Shown: positions 24,131 through 33,173 of the stretch, in pieces
How positions within the stretch are numbered: position 1 is the stretch's first letter
Layout: every line of letters begins with the position of its first letter
Position numbers and translations under genes: made by a program
Notes under the pieces: model-generated
Told to the model about the DNA's origin: nothing
The model's input: only the letters and a program-made list of their open reading frames with translations
Databases searched by the model: none
Source: an uncultured Opitutia bacterium
Lineage (GTDB): Bacteria; Verrucomicrobiota; Verrucomicrobiia; Opitutales; Puniceicoccaceae
DNA: 64,000 bases
Assembly: GCA_913056175.1 (NCBI GenBank)
Contig: CAJXLM010000002.1
Location: 53,063-117,062, forward strand
Reading direction: 5' to 3'

Positions 24131-26098
24131 TTACTTGGCCCAGTATTTCTGCTGCAGTTCCTCTACGATGGAGGGGTCGGCGAGGGTGGTGACATTGCCG
24201 AGCTCCTTGCCTTCGGCAATGTCGCGGAGGAGGCGCCGCATGATCTTGCCGGAGCGGGTTTTCGGCAGGTCGGAGGAGAAGAGGATGCGCTCGGGGAGGG
24301 CAAACTTCCCGATATCGCTGGCCACCATCTCGCGCAATTCCCGGTTGAGCTCGTCGGTCGCCTCGACTCCCTCCTTAAGGGTGACGAAGGCGACGAGGCC
24401 CTGCCCCTTGATCTCGTGGGGCACCCCGATCACGGCGGATTCGGCGACCTTGGTGTTCTCGATGAAGACGCTTTCCAGCTCGGCGGTGCCGATGCGGTGG
24501 CCGGACACATTGACCACGTCGTCCACCCGGCCGAGGATCCAGACGTAGCTGTCCTCGTCGATGCGGGCCCCGTCTCCCGGGAAGTAGTAGGCCCCGCCCC
24601 ACTTGCACCAGTAGGTGTCCTTGAAGCGCTGGGGATCGCCGTAAATGCCGCGGAGGATGCCCGGCCAGGGCTTGCGGATGGCGAGGATGCCAGCCCGTTC
24701 CTCGCCGCCTTCCTCGTTGAGGATGGCCGCGTCCACCCCGAAAAAGGGCCGGGTAGCGCTTCCCGGCTTGGTCGGGGTGGCCCCGGGCAGGGGGCTGATG
24801 AGGACGCCGCCAGTCTCGGTCTGCCACCAGGTGTCCACGATGGGGCAGCGGCTCTTCCCGATGACCTCGTGATACCACATCCAGGCTTCCGGGTTGATGG
24901 GCTCACCCACCGTGCCGAGCAGCCGGAGGGTGGAGAGGTCGTAACCGTTCGGCCAGTGGTCGCCCCACTTCATGAAGGCGCGGATGGCGGTGGGAGCGGT
25001 GTAGAAGATGCTGACCCCGTACTTCTGGACGATGTCCCAGAAGCGCCCGTTGTCGGGGGCGTTCGGAGCGCCCTCGTACATCACCGCGGTGGCCCCGTTG
25101 AGGAGGGGGCCGTAGAGGATGTAGGTATGCCCGGTGATCCATCCAATGTCGGCGGTGCACCAGTAGACGTCCTCGGGCTGCAGGTCGAAGATGTACTTGG
25201 TGGTCTGGTAGGCGTAGACCATGTACCCGGCCTGGGTGTGGATGATGCCCTTGGGCTTGCCGGTGGTGCCGCTGGTGTAGAGGAGGAAGAGCATGTCCTC
25301 GGCGTCGAGGCGCTCCGGCTCGCAGTGGATCGGCTGGCTCCGCACGATCTCGTGGTACCAGTGGTCCCGGCCCTCCCGCATCGTGCAGGGAAAGGGCTCC
25401 GGCCGGCCGCGCTGCACCACGACGACCTCGGAGACGCTCTCCACCCCGTCGAGGGCCTCGTCCACAATGTCCTTGAGCCCGAGGACCTGGCCGCGCCGCC
25501 AGCCCCCGTCCGAGGTGATCACGCAGCGGGCCTCGCAGTCGAGGACGCGGTCGCGGATGGAATTGGCGGAGAACCCGGCGAAGATGACCGTGTGGATCGC
25601 CCCGATGCGGGCGCAGGCGAGGGTGGCGATCGCCAGCTCCGGGATCATGGGCAGGTAGAGAGCCACCCGGTCGCCCTTGCCGATGCCGAGCTGGCGGAGG
25701 GCGTTCGCGCAGCGGTTCACCTCGCGGTAGAGGTCGAAGTAAGTGAGCACGCGGTCGTCGCCGGGCTCTCCCTCCCAGAGGAGGGCCGCCTTGTTGCGGT
25801 TGCCGTTCTCGAGGTTCCGGTCGAGGCAGTTGGCGGCGAGGTTGGTTTGGGCGCCCTCGAACCACTTAAAGAAGGGTTTTTCCTCCTCGTTGAGGACGCG
25901 GTCCCACCGGCGGTACCACTTCAGGTTCTCCGCGACTTCCGCCCAGTAGGCCTCCGGATCGGCGAGGCTGCGCCGGTACTCGGCCTCGTAGGCCTCCATC
26001 GAAGCGATGCGGGCGTGCTCGGCGAAGGTGGCGTCGGGGGGGAAGGTCCGGTTCTCGTGGGAAACGGACTCGAAGACTTCGGGGCTGTCGTCGCTCAT
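24131..26098 (-). CDS. acsA: Acetyl-CoA synthetase
   Basis: A 655-residue AMP-forming acetyl-CoA ligase. The phosphate loop YTSGTTGKPKG, the TWWQTETGG segment, the nucleotide-binding YFPGDGARIDED and the acetylatable lysine in LPKTRSGKIMRR are all present. It activates acetate for central metabolism, with activity probably adjustable by lysine acetylation. The length is typical. It is divergent from the YceI gene across a 143-base spacer that contains a perfect TTGACA but no matching -10. Confidence 0.96.
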   Translation of the reverse strand: MSDDSPEVFESVSHENRTFPPDATFAEHARIASMEAYEAEYRRSLADPEAYWAEVAENLKWYRRWDRVLNEEEKPFFKWFEGAQTNLAANCLDRNLENGNRNKAALLWEGEPGDDRVLTYFDLYREVNRCANALRQLGIGKGDRVALYLPMIPELAIATLACARIGAIHTVIFAGFSANSIRDRVLDCEARCVITSDGGWRRGQVLGLKDIVDEALDGVESVSEVVVVQRGRPEPFPCTMREGRDHWYHEIVRSQPIHCEPERLDAEDMLFLLYTSGTTGKPKGIIHTQAGYMVYAYQTTKYIFDLQPEDVYWCTADIGWITGHTYILYGPLLNGATAVMYEGAPNAPDNGRFWDIVQKYGVSIFYTAPTAIRAFMKWGDHWPNGYDLSTLRLLGTVGEPINPEAWMWYHEVIGKSRCPIVDTWWQTETGGVLISPLPGATPTKPGSATRPFFGVDAAILNEEGGEERAGILAIRKPWPGILRGIYGDPQRFKDTYWCKWGGAYYFPGDGARIDEDSYVWILGRVDDVVNVSGHRIGTAELESVFIENTKVAESAVIGVPHEIKGQGLVAFVTLKEGVEATDELNRELREMVASDIGKFALPERILFSSDLPKTRSGKIMRRLLRDIAEGKELGNVTTLADPSIVEELQQKYWAK

Positions 26099-26241
26099 GG
26101 TGGGGTCAGGTTCTCGGGGTTTCGTTTGACACTCGGGGTAGGAGTGAACCTAGGTGGAGAGGGTAGACGGGCGGTTTTCCGTCTTTCAAACCCAAAGAAC
26201 CATCCACCTCGAGAAACCCGATCCCTCCGAATCCAGACATC

Positions 26242-26808
26242 ATGCGCATTCCCCTTCTCTTCATTGCTGCCTCCGTGCTCGGGGCCGGAGCCCTCTCCGC
26301 CGAGACCCAGGAGTTCAAGGCGGACAAGGCCCACTCCAGTGTCACCTTCAAGATCCGCCACTTCTTCACGAAGGTGCCCGGTTCCTTCGCCGAGATGGAC
26401 GCCACCATCAAGTACAACGAGGCCGACCCGTCGAAGTCCTCCGCCACCGCCCAGATCGATGTGGCCAGTGTGGACACCAACAACAGCGACCGGGATGAGC
26501 ACCTCGCCAGCGACGACTTCTTTTCCGCCTCCAGTCATCCCACGATGACCTTCGAGTCCACCGAGTGGAAGGTGGACGGTGACAACCAGTTCTCCGTGAC
26601 CGGGAACCTCTCCATGAATGGGGAGACAAAGCCGGTCACCCTGGACGTGACCCTCCTCGGCATGCAGCCGAACCGGGATGGGGCGATGGTCTCCGGGTGG
26701 GAAATCTCCGGTAAGCTGGACCGCCGTGACTGGGGGATCACCTACGGCCAGGGTATCGTTGGCAACGAGGTCGAGTTCGAGGCCCTCCTTCAGGCCCCGC
26801 AGGCCTGA
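26242..26808 (+). CDS. YceI-family secreted lipid-binding protein
   Basis: A 188-residue exported protein with a signal peptide (MRIPLLFIAASVLGAGALSA) and the lipocalin-like YceI fold. Typical segments are DKAHSSVTFKIRHFFTKVPG near the mature N-terminus, HLASDDFFSASSHPTMTFES, and LDRRDWGITYGQGIVGNEVE near the end. Family members bind polyisoprenoids such as ubiquinone precursors in the periplasm; the exact ligand here is unknown. It is monocistronic: divergent from acsA and closed by a strong intrinsic terminator. Confidence 0.92.
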   Translation: MRIPLLFIAASVLGAGALSAETQEFKADKAHSSVTFKIRHFFTKVPGSFAEMDATIKYNEADPSKSSATAQIDVASVDTNNSDRDEHLASDDFFSASSHPTMTFESTEWKVDGDNQFSVTGNLSMNGETKPVTLDVTLLGMQPNRDGAMVSGWEISGKLDRRDWGITYGQGIVGNEVEFEALLQAPQA

Positions 26809-26835
26809 CGCGCCGCGGAACGCCTTTCCTTCTCG

Positions 26836-26876
26836 AGGAGCTCCGCCCGCGTCGCCGGGCGGGGCTCCTTTTTTTT
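26836..26876 (+). terminator. Intrinsic terminator of the YceI gene
   Basis: A 14-base stem (AGGAGCTCCGCCCG at 26836-26849 against CGGGCGGGGCTCCT) has one G-T wobble and a 6-base loop and runs into eight T residues. It is the clearest rho-independent terminator in the window. Confidence 0.95.
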
Positions 26877-26964
26877 GCCCCCGGCAGGGGTGGCCGCGGG
26901 AAGGCGGCCGTCCCTCCGGAGCACGATTGCCACCCCCTTCCCTTCCCTCCAACCTATTCGACCC

Positions 26965-28662
26965 GTGAAAAATCCAGCTGCGAAGTACCGACCCTACGAG
27001 GCGATCGACTTGCCCGGGCGCACCTGGCCCGAGGCCCGCATCACCGAGGCGCCCCTGTGGTGCTCGGTGGACCTGCGCGACGGCAACCAGGCCCTCGCCA
27101 TTCCCATGAGCGTCGAGGAGAAGCTCCGCATGTTCGAGATGCTCGTGGCCCTGGGCTTCCGCGAGATCGAGGTCGGTTTCCCGGCGGCCTCCCAGATCGA
27201 GTACGATTTCCTGCGCCGCCTCATCGAGGAGGAGCGCGTCCCCGAGGGGGTCCGCCTGCAGGTGCTCGTCCAGGCGCGGCCCCACCTCATCGAGAAGACC
27301 TTCGAGGCCCTCCGCGGGGTTTCCGCGGCCATCCTCCACTTCTACAACTCGGTCTCCCCGGCCCAGCGCCGGATCACCTTCAACCTCTCCCGGGAGGAGG
27401 TGAAGCAGATCGCCGTGGACGGGGCCCGGATCGTGCGCGACCACCTCGGGCAGTCGGGAGAGTCGGATATCCGTGTCCAGTACTCACCGGAAAGTTTCTC
27501 CAGCACGGAAATGCCCTACGCCCTCGAGGTGTGCGAGGCGGTCTGCGATGTCCTCCAGCCCACCGCGGAGGAGCGCATGATCCTCAATCTCCCCGCGACC
27601 GTGGAGGTGGCCCCTCCCAATGTGCACGCCGACCAGATCGAGTGGTTCTGCCGGAACTTTTCCCGCCGGGAGGCGGTCTGGATCAGCCTGCACACCCACA
27701 ACGACCGGGGCACGGGGGTGGCGGCCACCGAGCTGGGGCTCATGGCCGGGGCGGACCGGGTGGAGGGGACGCTCTTCGGCAACGGGGAGCGCACCGGGAA
27801 CCTCGACATCATGACGGTGGCCCTGAACCTCTACTCCCAGGGAGTGGACCCCGGTCTCGATTTCTCCGACCTGCCGAGGATTCGCGAGATTTACGAGGAA
27901 AACACCCGCATGGAGGTGCACCCCCGCCATCCCTATGCCGGGGAGCTGGTCTTCACCGCCTTCTCCGGTTCCCACCAGGACGCCATCAAGAAGGGCTTTG
28001 ACCGGCTCGAGGAGCGGGAGGAAGCCGGGGAGGGGAATCCGGTCTGGGAGGTCCCCTACCTCGCGATCGACCCCCGGGACATCGGCCGGACCTACGAGGC
28101 CATCATCCGGATCAACAGCCAGAGCGGGAAGGGCGGGGTGGCCCACGTGCTCGGGCGCGACTTCGGCTACAAGATCCCCAAGGCCTTCCAGCCGGACATC
28201 GGCGCGGTCATCAACGAGGTGGCCGACGCGCGGGGGGAAGAGCTCACCGCGGACCAGATCCACGCGCTCTTCCGCGAGCGCTTCGTCAACCTGACCGCCC
28301 CCCTGGCCCTCTACGAGCACGAGGTGCGGCGGCGGGAAACGGACGATGCGGACCAGCGCTTCCTCTTCAGGGGTCGCCTCGCCGAGGGCGGCACCGTGCA
28401 CGAGGTGGAGGGCCGGGGCAACGGCCCCATCAACGCCCTCGTGCGCGCCCTCGAGGCCGAGGGCTGGAAGAACTGGCGCCTCCAGGACTACGAGCAGCAC
28501 GCCATCGGTCACGGCTCGGGCACCGAGTCGGCCGCCTACATCCGCATCGAGCGGGAGGATGGGCGGTCCTTCTACGGCTGCGGGGTCGACACGAGCATTG
28601 AGGAGGCCGGTTTGCTGGCCCTGCTCAGCGCGGTCAACCGGGCGCGGGCCGCCGGTGAATGA
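26965..28662 (+). CDS. leuA: 2-isopropylmalate synthase, long (type 2) form
   Basis: A 565-residue enzyme condensing 2-oxoisovalerate and acetyl-CoA, the first committed step of leucine synthesis. Catalytic-domain motifs are CSVDLRDGNQALAIPMS near residue 34, SLHTHNDRGTGVAATEL (metal-binding His pair) and LFGNGERTGNLD. The C-terminal part (FRGRLAEGGTVHEVEGRGNG) is the leucine-sensing regulatory domain, so feedback inhibition is expected. The GTG at 26965 starts VKNPAAKYRPY, the normal N-terminus for the long form; the open frame begins 30 codons earlier in the terminator region. No clear Shine-Dalgarno sequence is seen. Confidence 0.93.
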   Translation: MKNPAAKYRPYEAIDLPGRTWPEARITEAPLWCSVDLRDGNQALAIPMSVEEKLRMFEMLVALGFREIEVGFPAASQIEYDFLRRLIEEERVPEGVRLQVLVQARPHLIEKTFEALRGVSAAILHFYNSVSPAQRRITFNLSREEVKQIAVDGARIVRDHLGQSGESDIRVQYSPESFSSTEMPYALEVCEAVCDVLQPTAEERMILNLPATVEVAPPNVHADQIEWFCRNFSRREAVWISLHTHNDRGTGVAATELGLMAGADRVEGTLFGNGERTGNLDIMTVALNLYSQGVDPGLDFSDLPRIREIYEENTRMEVHPRHPYAGELVFTAFSGSHQDAIKKGFDRLEEREEAGEGNPVWEVPYLAIDPRDIGRTYEAIIRINSQSGKGGVAHVLGRDFGYKIPKAFQPDIGAVINEVADARGEELTADQIHALFRERFVNLTAPLALYEHEVRRRETDDADQRFLFRGRLAEGGTVHEVEGRGNGPINALVRALEAEGWKNWRLQDYEQHAIGHGSGTESAAYIRIEREDGRSFYGCGVDTSIEEAGLLALLSAVNRARAAGE

Positions 28663-28839
28663 GGGTGCCATCCGCCGGAAGCCGGCAAGAACCGCCAAAT
28701 TCGGTTGCATCGGGAAGGGCCCGTGCTAGCGTGGAAGACGTGGCGGACATGCGCCTTGAGATTGGCTGGCAAGGGCCGAAGGCCGCGAGCCGGCAGCGGA
28801 AACAACCCCCCGCGGGCTTGGACCGGAAGGGAAAGTGCC

Positions 28840-29538
28840 ATGAGTGAGGATCCCCCGGAGTACTTCGACGACCCGGAGTGGGAGGACGCTCCCGATCCGG
28901 TCTGGAAGGAGTTTGACTGGCAGCGGTACTTGCACGAGTCGGCGGGTGAGATCGAGCGTTTCCTCACCCTCTACAGCGCCCACCAGGCCGCCCCGGACCG
29001 CCTCGACCGCGTGGCCCGAATCCTCGGCTGGGACAGTGGAGACTGGTCCGTGGAGGATTTTCCCCAGCCGGGAGAATCCGGGGAGGGCGAGGTGCCGGCG
29101 GCGGAGCGGCGGCTGCCCGCCGAGTACGACCCCTTTACGGTTCACCAGCACCCGGTCTTCGTGGCCACCCGCGGGCTCTACCTCTTCATCCGCCGGCACT
29201 GGGAGACGCTCCTCATGAGCCGCCACGCCCCGGCCGAGCCGCAGCTTTCCTGGATGCTCGCCCGGGCCCTGCACGAGGGCGAGATGGCCGGGGTGCTCGC
29301 CACCCAGGCGGTCGAGCTCGGCGATGTCGAGCTGGCGGTCTGCCACTTCAAGCAGATGCTCGGCGAGATCAACCGCGCCCTGACCCAGTTGCCCGAGCAG
29401 GAGGCGAGCTTGCCCCGGAAGATCCGCGTCACGGACCGTCTCCTCCGGGCGGCCCTCTTCGACCTGCGGGAGATTGCCCTGCGGGTCATCCACGAATGCC
29501 GGGACGAGGCCCGCCGCCGTCCCTCCGACCGGGATTGA
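28840..29538 (+). CDS. Conserved-looking hypothetical protein, acidic N-terminus, helical
   Basis: A 232-residue protein that I do not recognise. The first 25 residues are very acidic and Trp/Pro-rich (YFDDPEWEDAPDPVWKEFDW). The rest looks mainly alpha-helical, with a segment LYLFIRRHWETLLM and a long helix pair GEMAGVLATQAVELGDVELAVCHF (first part) and LREIALRVIHECRDEAR. No signal peptide or membrane helix is seen. GGAAGGGAAAG precedes the ATG at 28840. The stop overlaps a TTG start of the exonuclease gene, so the two may be coupled and act together, but no function can be given. Confidence 0.7.
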   Translation: MSEDPPEYFDDPEWEDAPDPVWKEFDWQRYLHESAGEIERFLTLYSAHQAAPDRLDRVARILGWDSGDWSVEDFPQPGESGEGEVPAAERRLPAEYDPFTVHQHPVFVATRGLYLFIRRHWETLLMSRHAPAEPQLSWMLARALHEGEMAGVLATQAVELGDVELAVCHFKQMLGEINRALTQLPEQEASLPRKIRVTDRLLRAALFDLREIALRVIHECRDEARRRPSDRD

Positions 29539-30233
29539 GCGGGTCCCCCGCGATCCGCTTCTGGCGCGAGGCCGGGGAGGTCGGTTTCGACACCGTCTAC
29601 GCCCTCGATTTCGAGGGGAGCCGGGAGAGCGGAGTGGTCGAGTTCGGCATCGTCGGGATCGGTAGGGACGGAATCCGGGAGGCCCACACGGGCTGCTGTG
29701 CCCCACTCGGCCAGCTCGACTGGCGGGAGCGGATCACCCACGGGCTCTCCGAGGAACGGCTGGCCGACTTCCCACCTTTTGCCGTGGAGTGGGAGCGCTT
29801 CCGCGCCGCCCGCGCCGCCGGCCCCTTCCTCGCCCACGCGGCCGCCGTGGAGGACCGCTTCCTCCGGCGCCAATGGCCCACCCCGGGCATGCTGCCGGAC
29901 TGGTCCGGAGCGGGCACCCGGGTGGCCGAGTGGGGGCCGTGGCTGGATACCTGCGCGCTCTTCCGCGGTCTCGCTCCCGGCCGGGAATCGGCAGCCCTCG
30001 CCCCGCTGATCGAGGCGGAGAATCTCGGGGAGGCCCTCGGCGGGCAGGCGGCCCGCTTCTGCCCGCCGGAGCGGGCTCGCTGGCACGCGGCCCTCTACGA
30101 CGCCCTCGCCTGTGCCCTCCTCTTCCTCCGGGCCCTCGAGGCGCGGCCGGACTGGACGCTCTGGCGCTGGTTCCGGCAGAGCCGGCCGGGCAGCGGTCCG
30201 GAGGCACCCGCCGCCCAGCTGGGCCTCTTCTGA
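29535..30233 (+). CDS. DEDD-type 3'-5' exonuclease-like protein (DnaQ fold)
   Basis: About 232 residues if initiated at the TTG at 29535, which overlaps the previous stop as TTGA; the frame is open to 29496, so the start is uncertain. ExoI is ALDFEGS (Asp and Glu ligands), ExoII is FLAHAAAVEDRFLR, and ExoIII is HAALYDALACALLF with the His and Asp of the DEDDh class. These match the proofreading epsilon subunit and related nucleases. It is a stand-alone domain and therefore not necessarily DnaQ. Its partner gene is the unknown protein just upstream. Confidence 0.72.
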   Translation: MSGSPAIRFWREAGEVGFDTVYALDFEGSRESGVVEFGIVGIGRDGIREAHTGCCAPLGQLDWRERITHGLSEERLADFPPFAVEWERFRAARAAGPFLAHAAAVEDRFLRRQWPTPGMLPDWSGAGTRVAEWGPWLDTCALFRGLAPGRESAALAPLIEAENLGEALGGQAARFCPPERARWHAALYDALACALLFLRALEARPDWTLWRWFRQSRPGSGPEAPAAQLGLF

Positions 30234-30603
30234 GGTCGGGTTCCAGCCTACAGGGTGCCCCGGGAGGATCTGGGGGAAGGGGGAGGTGCCGGGAGCCTTT
30301 TCCGCGGTGTCCTCCGGGGTTGGATGCGGATCCCCGGGGCTCACCCCGGGGGTCACGGAGGATCTGGGGGGAGGAGAGAAGAAAAAAGGGAGGGATGGCG
30401 CCGGGAGCCGTTTCCCCCGATCGCCCGGTGTCCCGCGTGCCCTCCGGGATTTTCCGGTATCCCCGGCGGTCCCTGTCTTCCGCACCGCAAGGGAGCGCCC
30501 TCGCGCCGGCCTCCCAGGGCAACGGCAACGGGAGAGGACACGCCCCGGCAGGTTCCTACCATTTGGATTGAATCCGGCTTGGGCTCCCGCGCAACGTACG
30601 GCT
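30234..30603. other. Non-coding spacer with GC palindrome and degenerate repeat
   Basis: No credible gene is seen in these 370 bases. Two CCCCGGGG blocks (30332-30339 and 30344-30351) around CTCA form a strong hairpin without a T-run. A degenerate direct repeat starts GGAGGATCTGGGG at 30263 and again at about 30358, each followed by GCCGGGAGCC. The word GGGTCACG after the palindrome recurs in the spacer at 43270-43512. No M-box magnesium riboswitch is recognisable ahead of mgtE. Confidence 0.5.
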
Positions 30604-31968
30604 ATGCCGCCGGAGTCCCGCGAATTTGACCGCCAGGAGGCGGAAGCCCTCATCCGTGAGGGCCGGGGACCGGAGGTACACGACTACCTCGAGCAGTTGC
30701 CACCCCCGGAGCGGGCCCGCCTGCTCTCGCGGCTCGACGAGGAGCTGCGCGCGGGCCTGATCGGCCTGCTCGCGCCGGGCGACGCGGCCGAGCTTCTCGA
30801 CTCCCTCGGCGAGGCGCAGGCCGTGGAGATTCTCGAAACCCTGCCGACGGACCTGGCGGCCCGGGTGGTCGACCGGGTCCCCAGCGACGAGCAGGCCGAC
30901 CTGCTCGCCGAGTGCGACCGGGAGATCGCCGAGAAAATCCTCGCCGCCATGTCCCCGGAGGAGGCGGTCGATGCCCGCCGCCTCATGCAGTACGAGTGGG
31001 ATACGGCGGGGGGGATGATGATCAGCGAGTACCTGTCCTTTGCCGCGGAGGAAACCGTCCGGGCCATCGGGGCGGATATGGATGCCCACCGGGAGGAGTA
31101 CGCCGGCTATGACATCCAGTACCTCTACCTGACCGACGGCGTGGGCCGCCTCGAGGGAGTCCTGCCCATCCGCGACCTGCTCCTCGCCCGTCCGGAGGAG
31201 CCCGCCCGCGCGGTCATGATCCCCGATCCGGTCGCGGTGCGGGTCGACCAGGAACTGCACGAGCTCTACGGTTTCTTCCAGGAGCACCACTACCTCGGGC
31301 TCCCGGTGGTCGACGCCGCCGGCCGCCTCCTCGGGGTGCTCCAGCGCTCGGCGGTGGAAGAGTCCATGAGCGAGGAGGCCACCGAGAACTACCTGAAGGT
31401 GAGCGGGCTGCTCGGGGAAGACGAGCTGCGCTCCATGCCCCTGGTCTACCGGTCCCGCCGCCGGCTCTCCTGGCTCTCCATCAATGTCGTCCTCAACGTG
31501 ATCGCCGCCAGCGTGATCGCGCTGAACCAGGACATCCTCGCCCAGGTCATCGCCCTCGCGGTCTTCCTCCCGATCATCTCGGACATGAGCGGGTGTTCGG
31601 GAAACCAGGCGGTCGGGGTGAGCGTGCGGGAACTCACCCTCGGGCTGGTCCGGCCGCGCGAGCTCTGGCACGTCTTTCGCAAGGAAATCGGGGTCGGCCT
31701 GCTCAACGGCGCGGTCCTCGGGGCACTGGTGGCCGTGGCCGGGGGTCTCTGGCAGCAGAACCCGTGGTTCGGTCTCGTCGTGGGCCTGGCCCTTCTCCTC
31801 AACACGGTGGTGGCCGTGCTCATCGGGGGGCTGGTCCCGCTCGCCCTGAAGGGGCTGCGCCTCGACCCGGCCCTCGCCTCGGGCCCGATCCTCACCACGG
31901 TCACCGACATGTGCGGCTTCTTCCTCGTCCTCTTCCTCGCCGGCCGCTTCCTCCCGCTGCTCGCCTGA
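30604..31968 (+). CDS. mgtE: Magnesium transporter MgtE
   Basis: A 454-residue magnesium channel. The N-terminal MgtE_N helical domain (EALIREGRGPEVHDYLEQLP) is followed by two CBS domains with YLYLTDGVGRLEGVLPIRDL and LGLPVVDAAGRLLGVL, then about five membrane helices. Pore and Mg-site signatures are PIISDMSGCSGNQAVGVSVREL in part and the conserved Asp in TTVTDMCGFFL. Cytosolic magnesium binding to the N and CBS domains normally closes the channel. The ATG at 30604 gives the standard N-terminus; the longer open frame upstream crosses the non-coding spacer. Confidence 0.94.
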   Translation: MPPESREFDRQEAEALIREGRGPEVHDYLEQLPPPERARLLSRLDEELRAGLIGLLAPGDAAELLDSLGEAQAVEILETLPTDLAARVVDRVPSDEQADLLAECDREIAEKILAAMSPEEAVDARRLMQYEWDTAGGMMISEYLSFAAEETVRAIGADMDAHREEYAGYDIQYLYLTDGVGRLEGVLPIRDLLLARPEEPARAVMIPDPVAVRVDQELHELYGFFQEHHYLGLPVVDAAGRLLGVLQRSAVEESMSEEATENYLKVSGLLGEDELRSMPLVYRSRRRLSWLSINVVLNVIAASVIALNQDILAQVIALAVFLPIISDMSGCSGNQAVGVSVRELTLGLVRPRELWHVFRKEIGVGLLNGAVLGALVAVAGGLWQQNPWFGLVVGLALLLNTVVAVLIGGLVPLALKGLRLDPALASGPILTTVTDMCGFFLVLFLAGRFLPLLA

Positions 31969-32022
31969 GAGGTCGCGAGCCCGCCGCCCGTTCTCCCGTC
32001 CGCCCCGGCGTGGGGAGAGGGC

Positions 32023-32361
32023 TTACCGCACGTGCTGGAGGAAGAGCCGCAGGTTCCGCTGGCGGGTCGCCCCCATGATGAGGAACCAGTCCACGATCGT
32101 CCACACGCCGATGCCCCCGAGCGTGAGGAGCTTGAGCAGGCCGAGACCGACCTGCCCGAGCAGGAAACGATCCACCCCGAAGCCGCCGGCGACAAGGGAG
32201 ACGACCAGGAGGAGGACGGGGTTTCGGAAGGCGAGGGTCTGCAGGAAGGCGAAGCGGTCGTCCGGCACCTGTTCCAGTTGGGCGCGCATCGCCGGGATGG
32301 ACTCCCCGGGAAACTTCTCGTTGGTGGTGGCGAGGAAGAGGTCGATGCGTTGCGGGTCCAT
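32023..32361 (-). CDS. TM2-domain small membrane protein
   Basis: A 112-residue protein. The N-terminal 55 residues are soluble and helical (DLFLATTNEKFPGESIPAMR), followed by two membrane helices in a TM2 arrangement: GGFGVDRFLLGQVGLGLLKL and GIGVWTIVDWFLIMG. The G-DRF and V-D-W motifs are the family marks. Function is unknown in bacteria. The ATG at 32361 was chosen; it sits at the 3' end of a cluster of minus-strand membrane protein genes but is separated from the ZIP gene by 68 bases. Confidence 0.8.
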   Translation of the reverse strand: MDPQRIDLFLATTNEKFPGESIPAMRAQLEQVPDDRFAFLQTLAFRNPVLLLVVSLVAGGFGVDRFLLGQVGLGLLKLLTLGGIGVWTIVDWFLIMGATRQRNLRLFLQHVR

Positions 32362-32429
32362 GATCGGGAAGGGAAACGAAGGGTACGGATCCGGGGAAAC
32401 CGGGGCCGGGCCGACCTCCGGGGCCGAGC

Positions 32430-33173
32430 TCAGCGGAGGAAGTACTGGAAGAGGAGCATGAAGACGAAGGCGAGGGTCACGGTGGTGGCCACGCTGCCCG
32501 ACTTGGCGTGCTCGAGCGCGTCCGGGAGGAGCTCCGAGAAGACCATCCAGATCATGGCCCCGGCGGCCAGCCCGAGGCCCACCGGCAGGAGGGGCTCGAA
32601 GACCACCACGAAGAGGAAGGCGGGAATCGCCATGAGGGGCTGGGGCAGGCTGGTGAAGATGGACCATCCGGCCGCCTTGATCACGGAGACCCCCCGCGGG
32701 ATGAGCACGAGGGAGATGGCCAGCCCTTCCGGGATGTTGTGCACGGCGATGGCCGCGCTGATGTAGACCCCCAGCCCGCCGTCCCCGGCGTAGGAAACGC
32801 CCACCCCGATCCCCTCGGCGAAGGAGTGGATGGTCATGATGGCGAGGATGAGGATCGCCTTGCGGGCGCTGGCGTGGCTGAGCTCGGCCACATCCGGGTG
32901 GCCCCGCTTGTCGATCCAGGCGTCCGAGGCATGGATGAGGACAAGCCCGAGGAGGACCCCCACGATGGTCCGGAACATCCCGAGCTGGCTCCCCTCGGCG
33001 ATCAGGCTGTGGCTGGCCGCCAGCATGAGCCCGGCCGCCATCGCGTTGGACAGGCTCAGCCACCGGTCGCTGAACCGCCGGACGAAGGCGAAGGGGATCG
33101 CCCCGAGACCGGTCGCGAGGGCGGTGATCAGGGCCGCGAGGAAGACGGTCCAGAGGGAGACATCGAGGTTCAT
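32430..33173 (-). CDS. ZIP-family divalent metal transporter
   Basis: A 247-residue membrane transporter for zinc or iron-type cations. About eight helices are visible, and the metal-site motifs of helices IV and V are intact: MTIHSFAEGIGVGV and AVHNIPEGLAISL. The HSFAEG/HNIPEG pair is diagnostic of the family. The start ATG at 33173 overlaps the stop of the TehA-like gene (ATGA), so the two are translationally coupled. Confidence 0.9.
   Translation of the reverse strand: MNLDVSLWTVFLAALITALATGLGAIPFAFVRRFSDRWLSLSNAMAAGLMLAASHSLIAEGSQLGMFRTIVGVLLGLVLIHASDAWIDKRGHPDVAELSHASARKAILILAIMTIHSFAEGIGVGVSYAGDGGLGVYISAAIAVHNIPEGLAISLVLIPRGVSVIKAAGWSIFTSLPQPLMAIPAFLFVVVFEPLLPVGLGLAAGAMIWMVFSELLPDALEHAKSGSVATTVTLAFVFMLLFQYFLR

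Noticed and set aside
26126..26131. Perfect TTGACA between acsA and the YceI gene
   Set aside because: No acceptable -10 hexamer lies 16-19 bases downstream; a lone hexamer is not enough to call a promoter.
23471..26548. A 1,025-codon plus-strand open frame antisense to the pseudopilin and acsA
   Set aside because: It covers well-supported minus-strand genes and has shadow-type composition with no recognisable domain.
31665..31682. TGGCACGTCTTTCGC inside mgtE
   Set aside because: It is an imperfect match, lies within coding sequence and drives nothing obvious.
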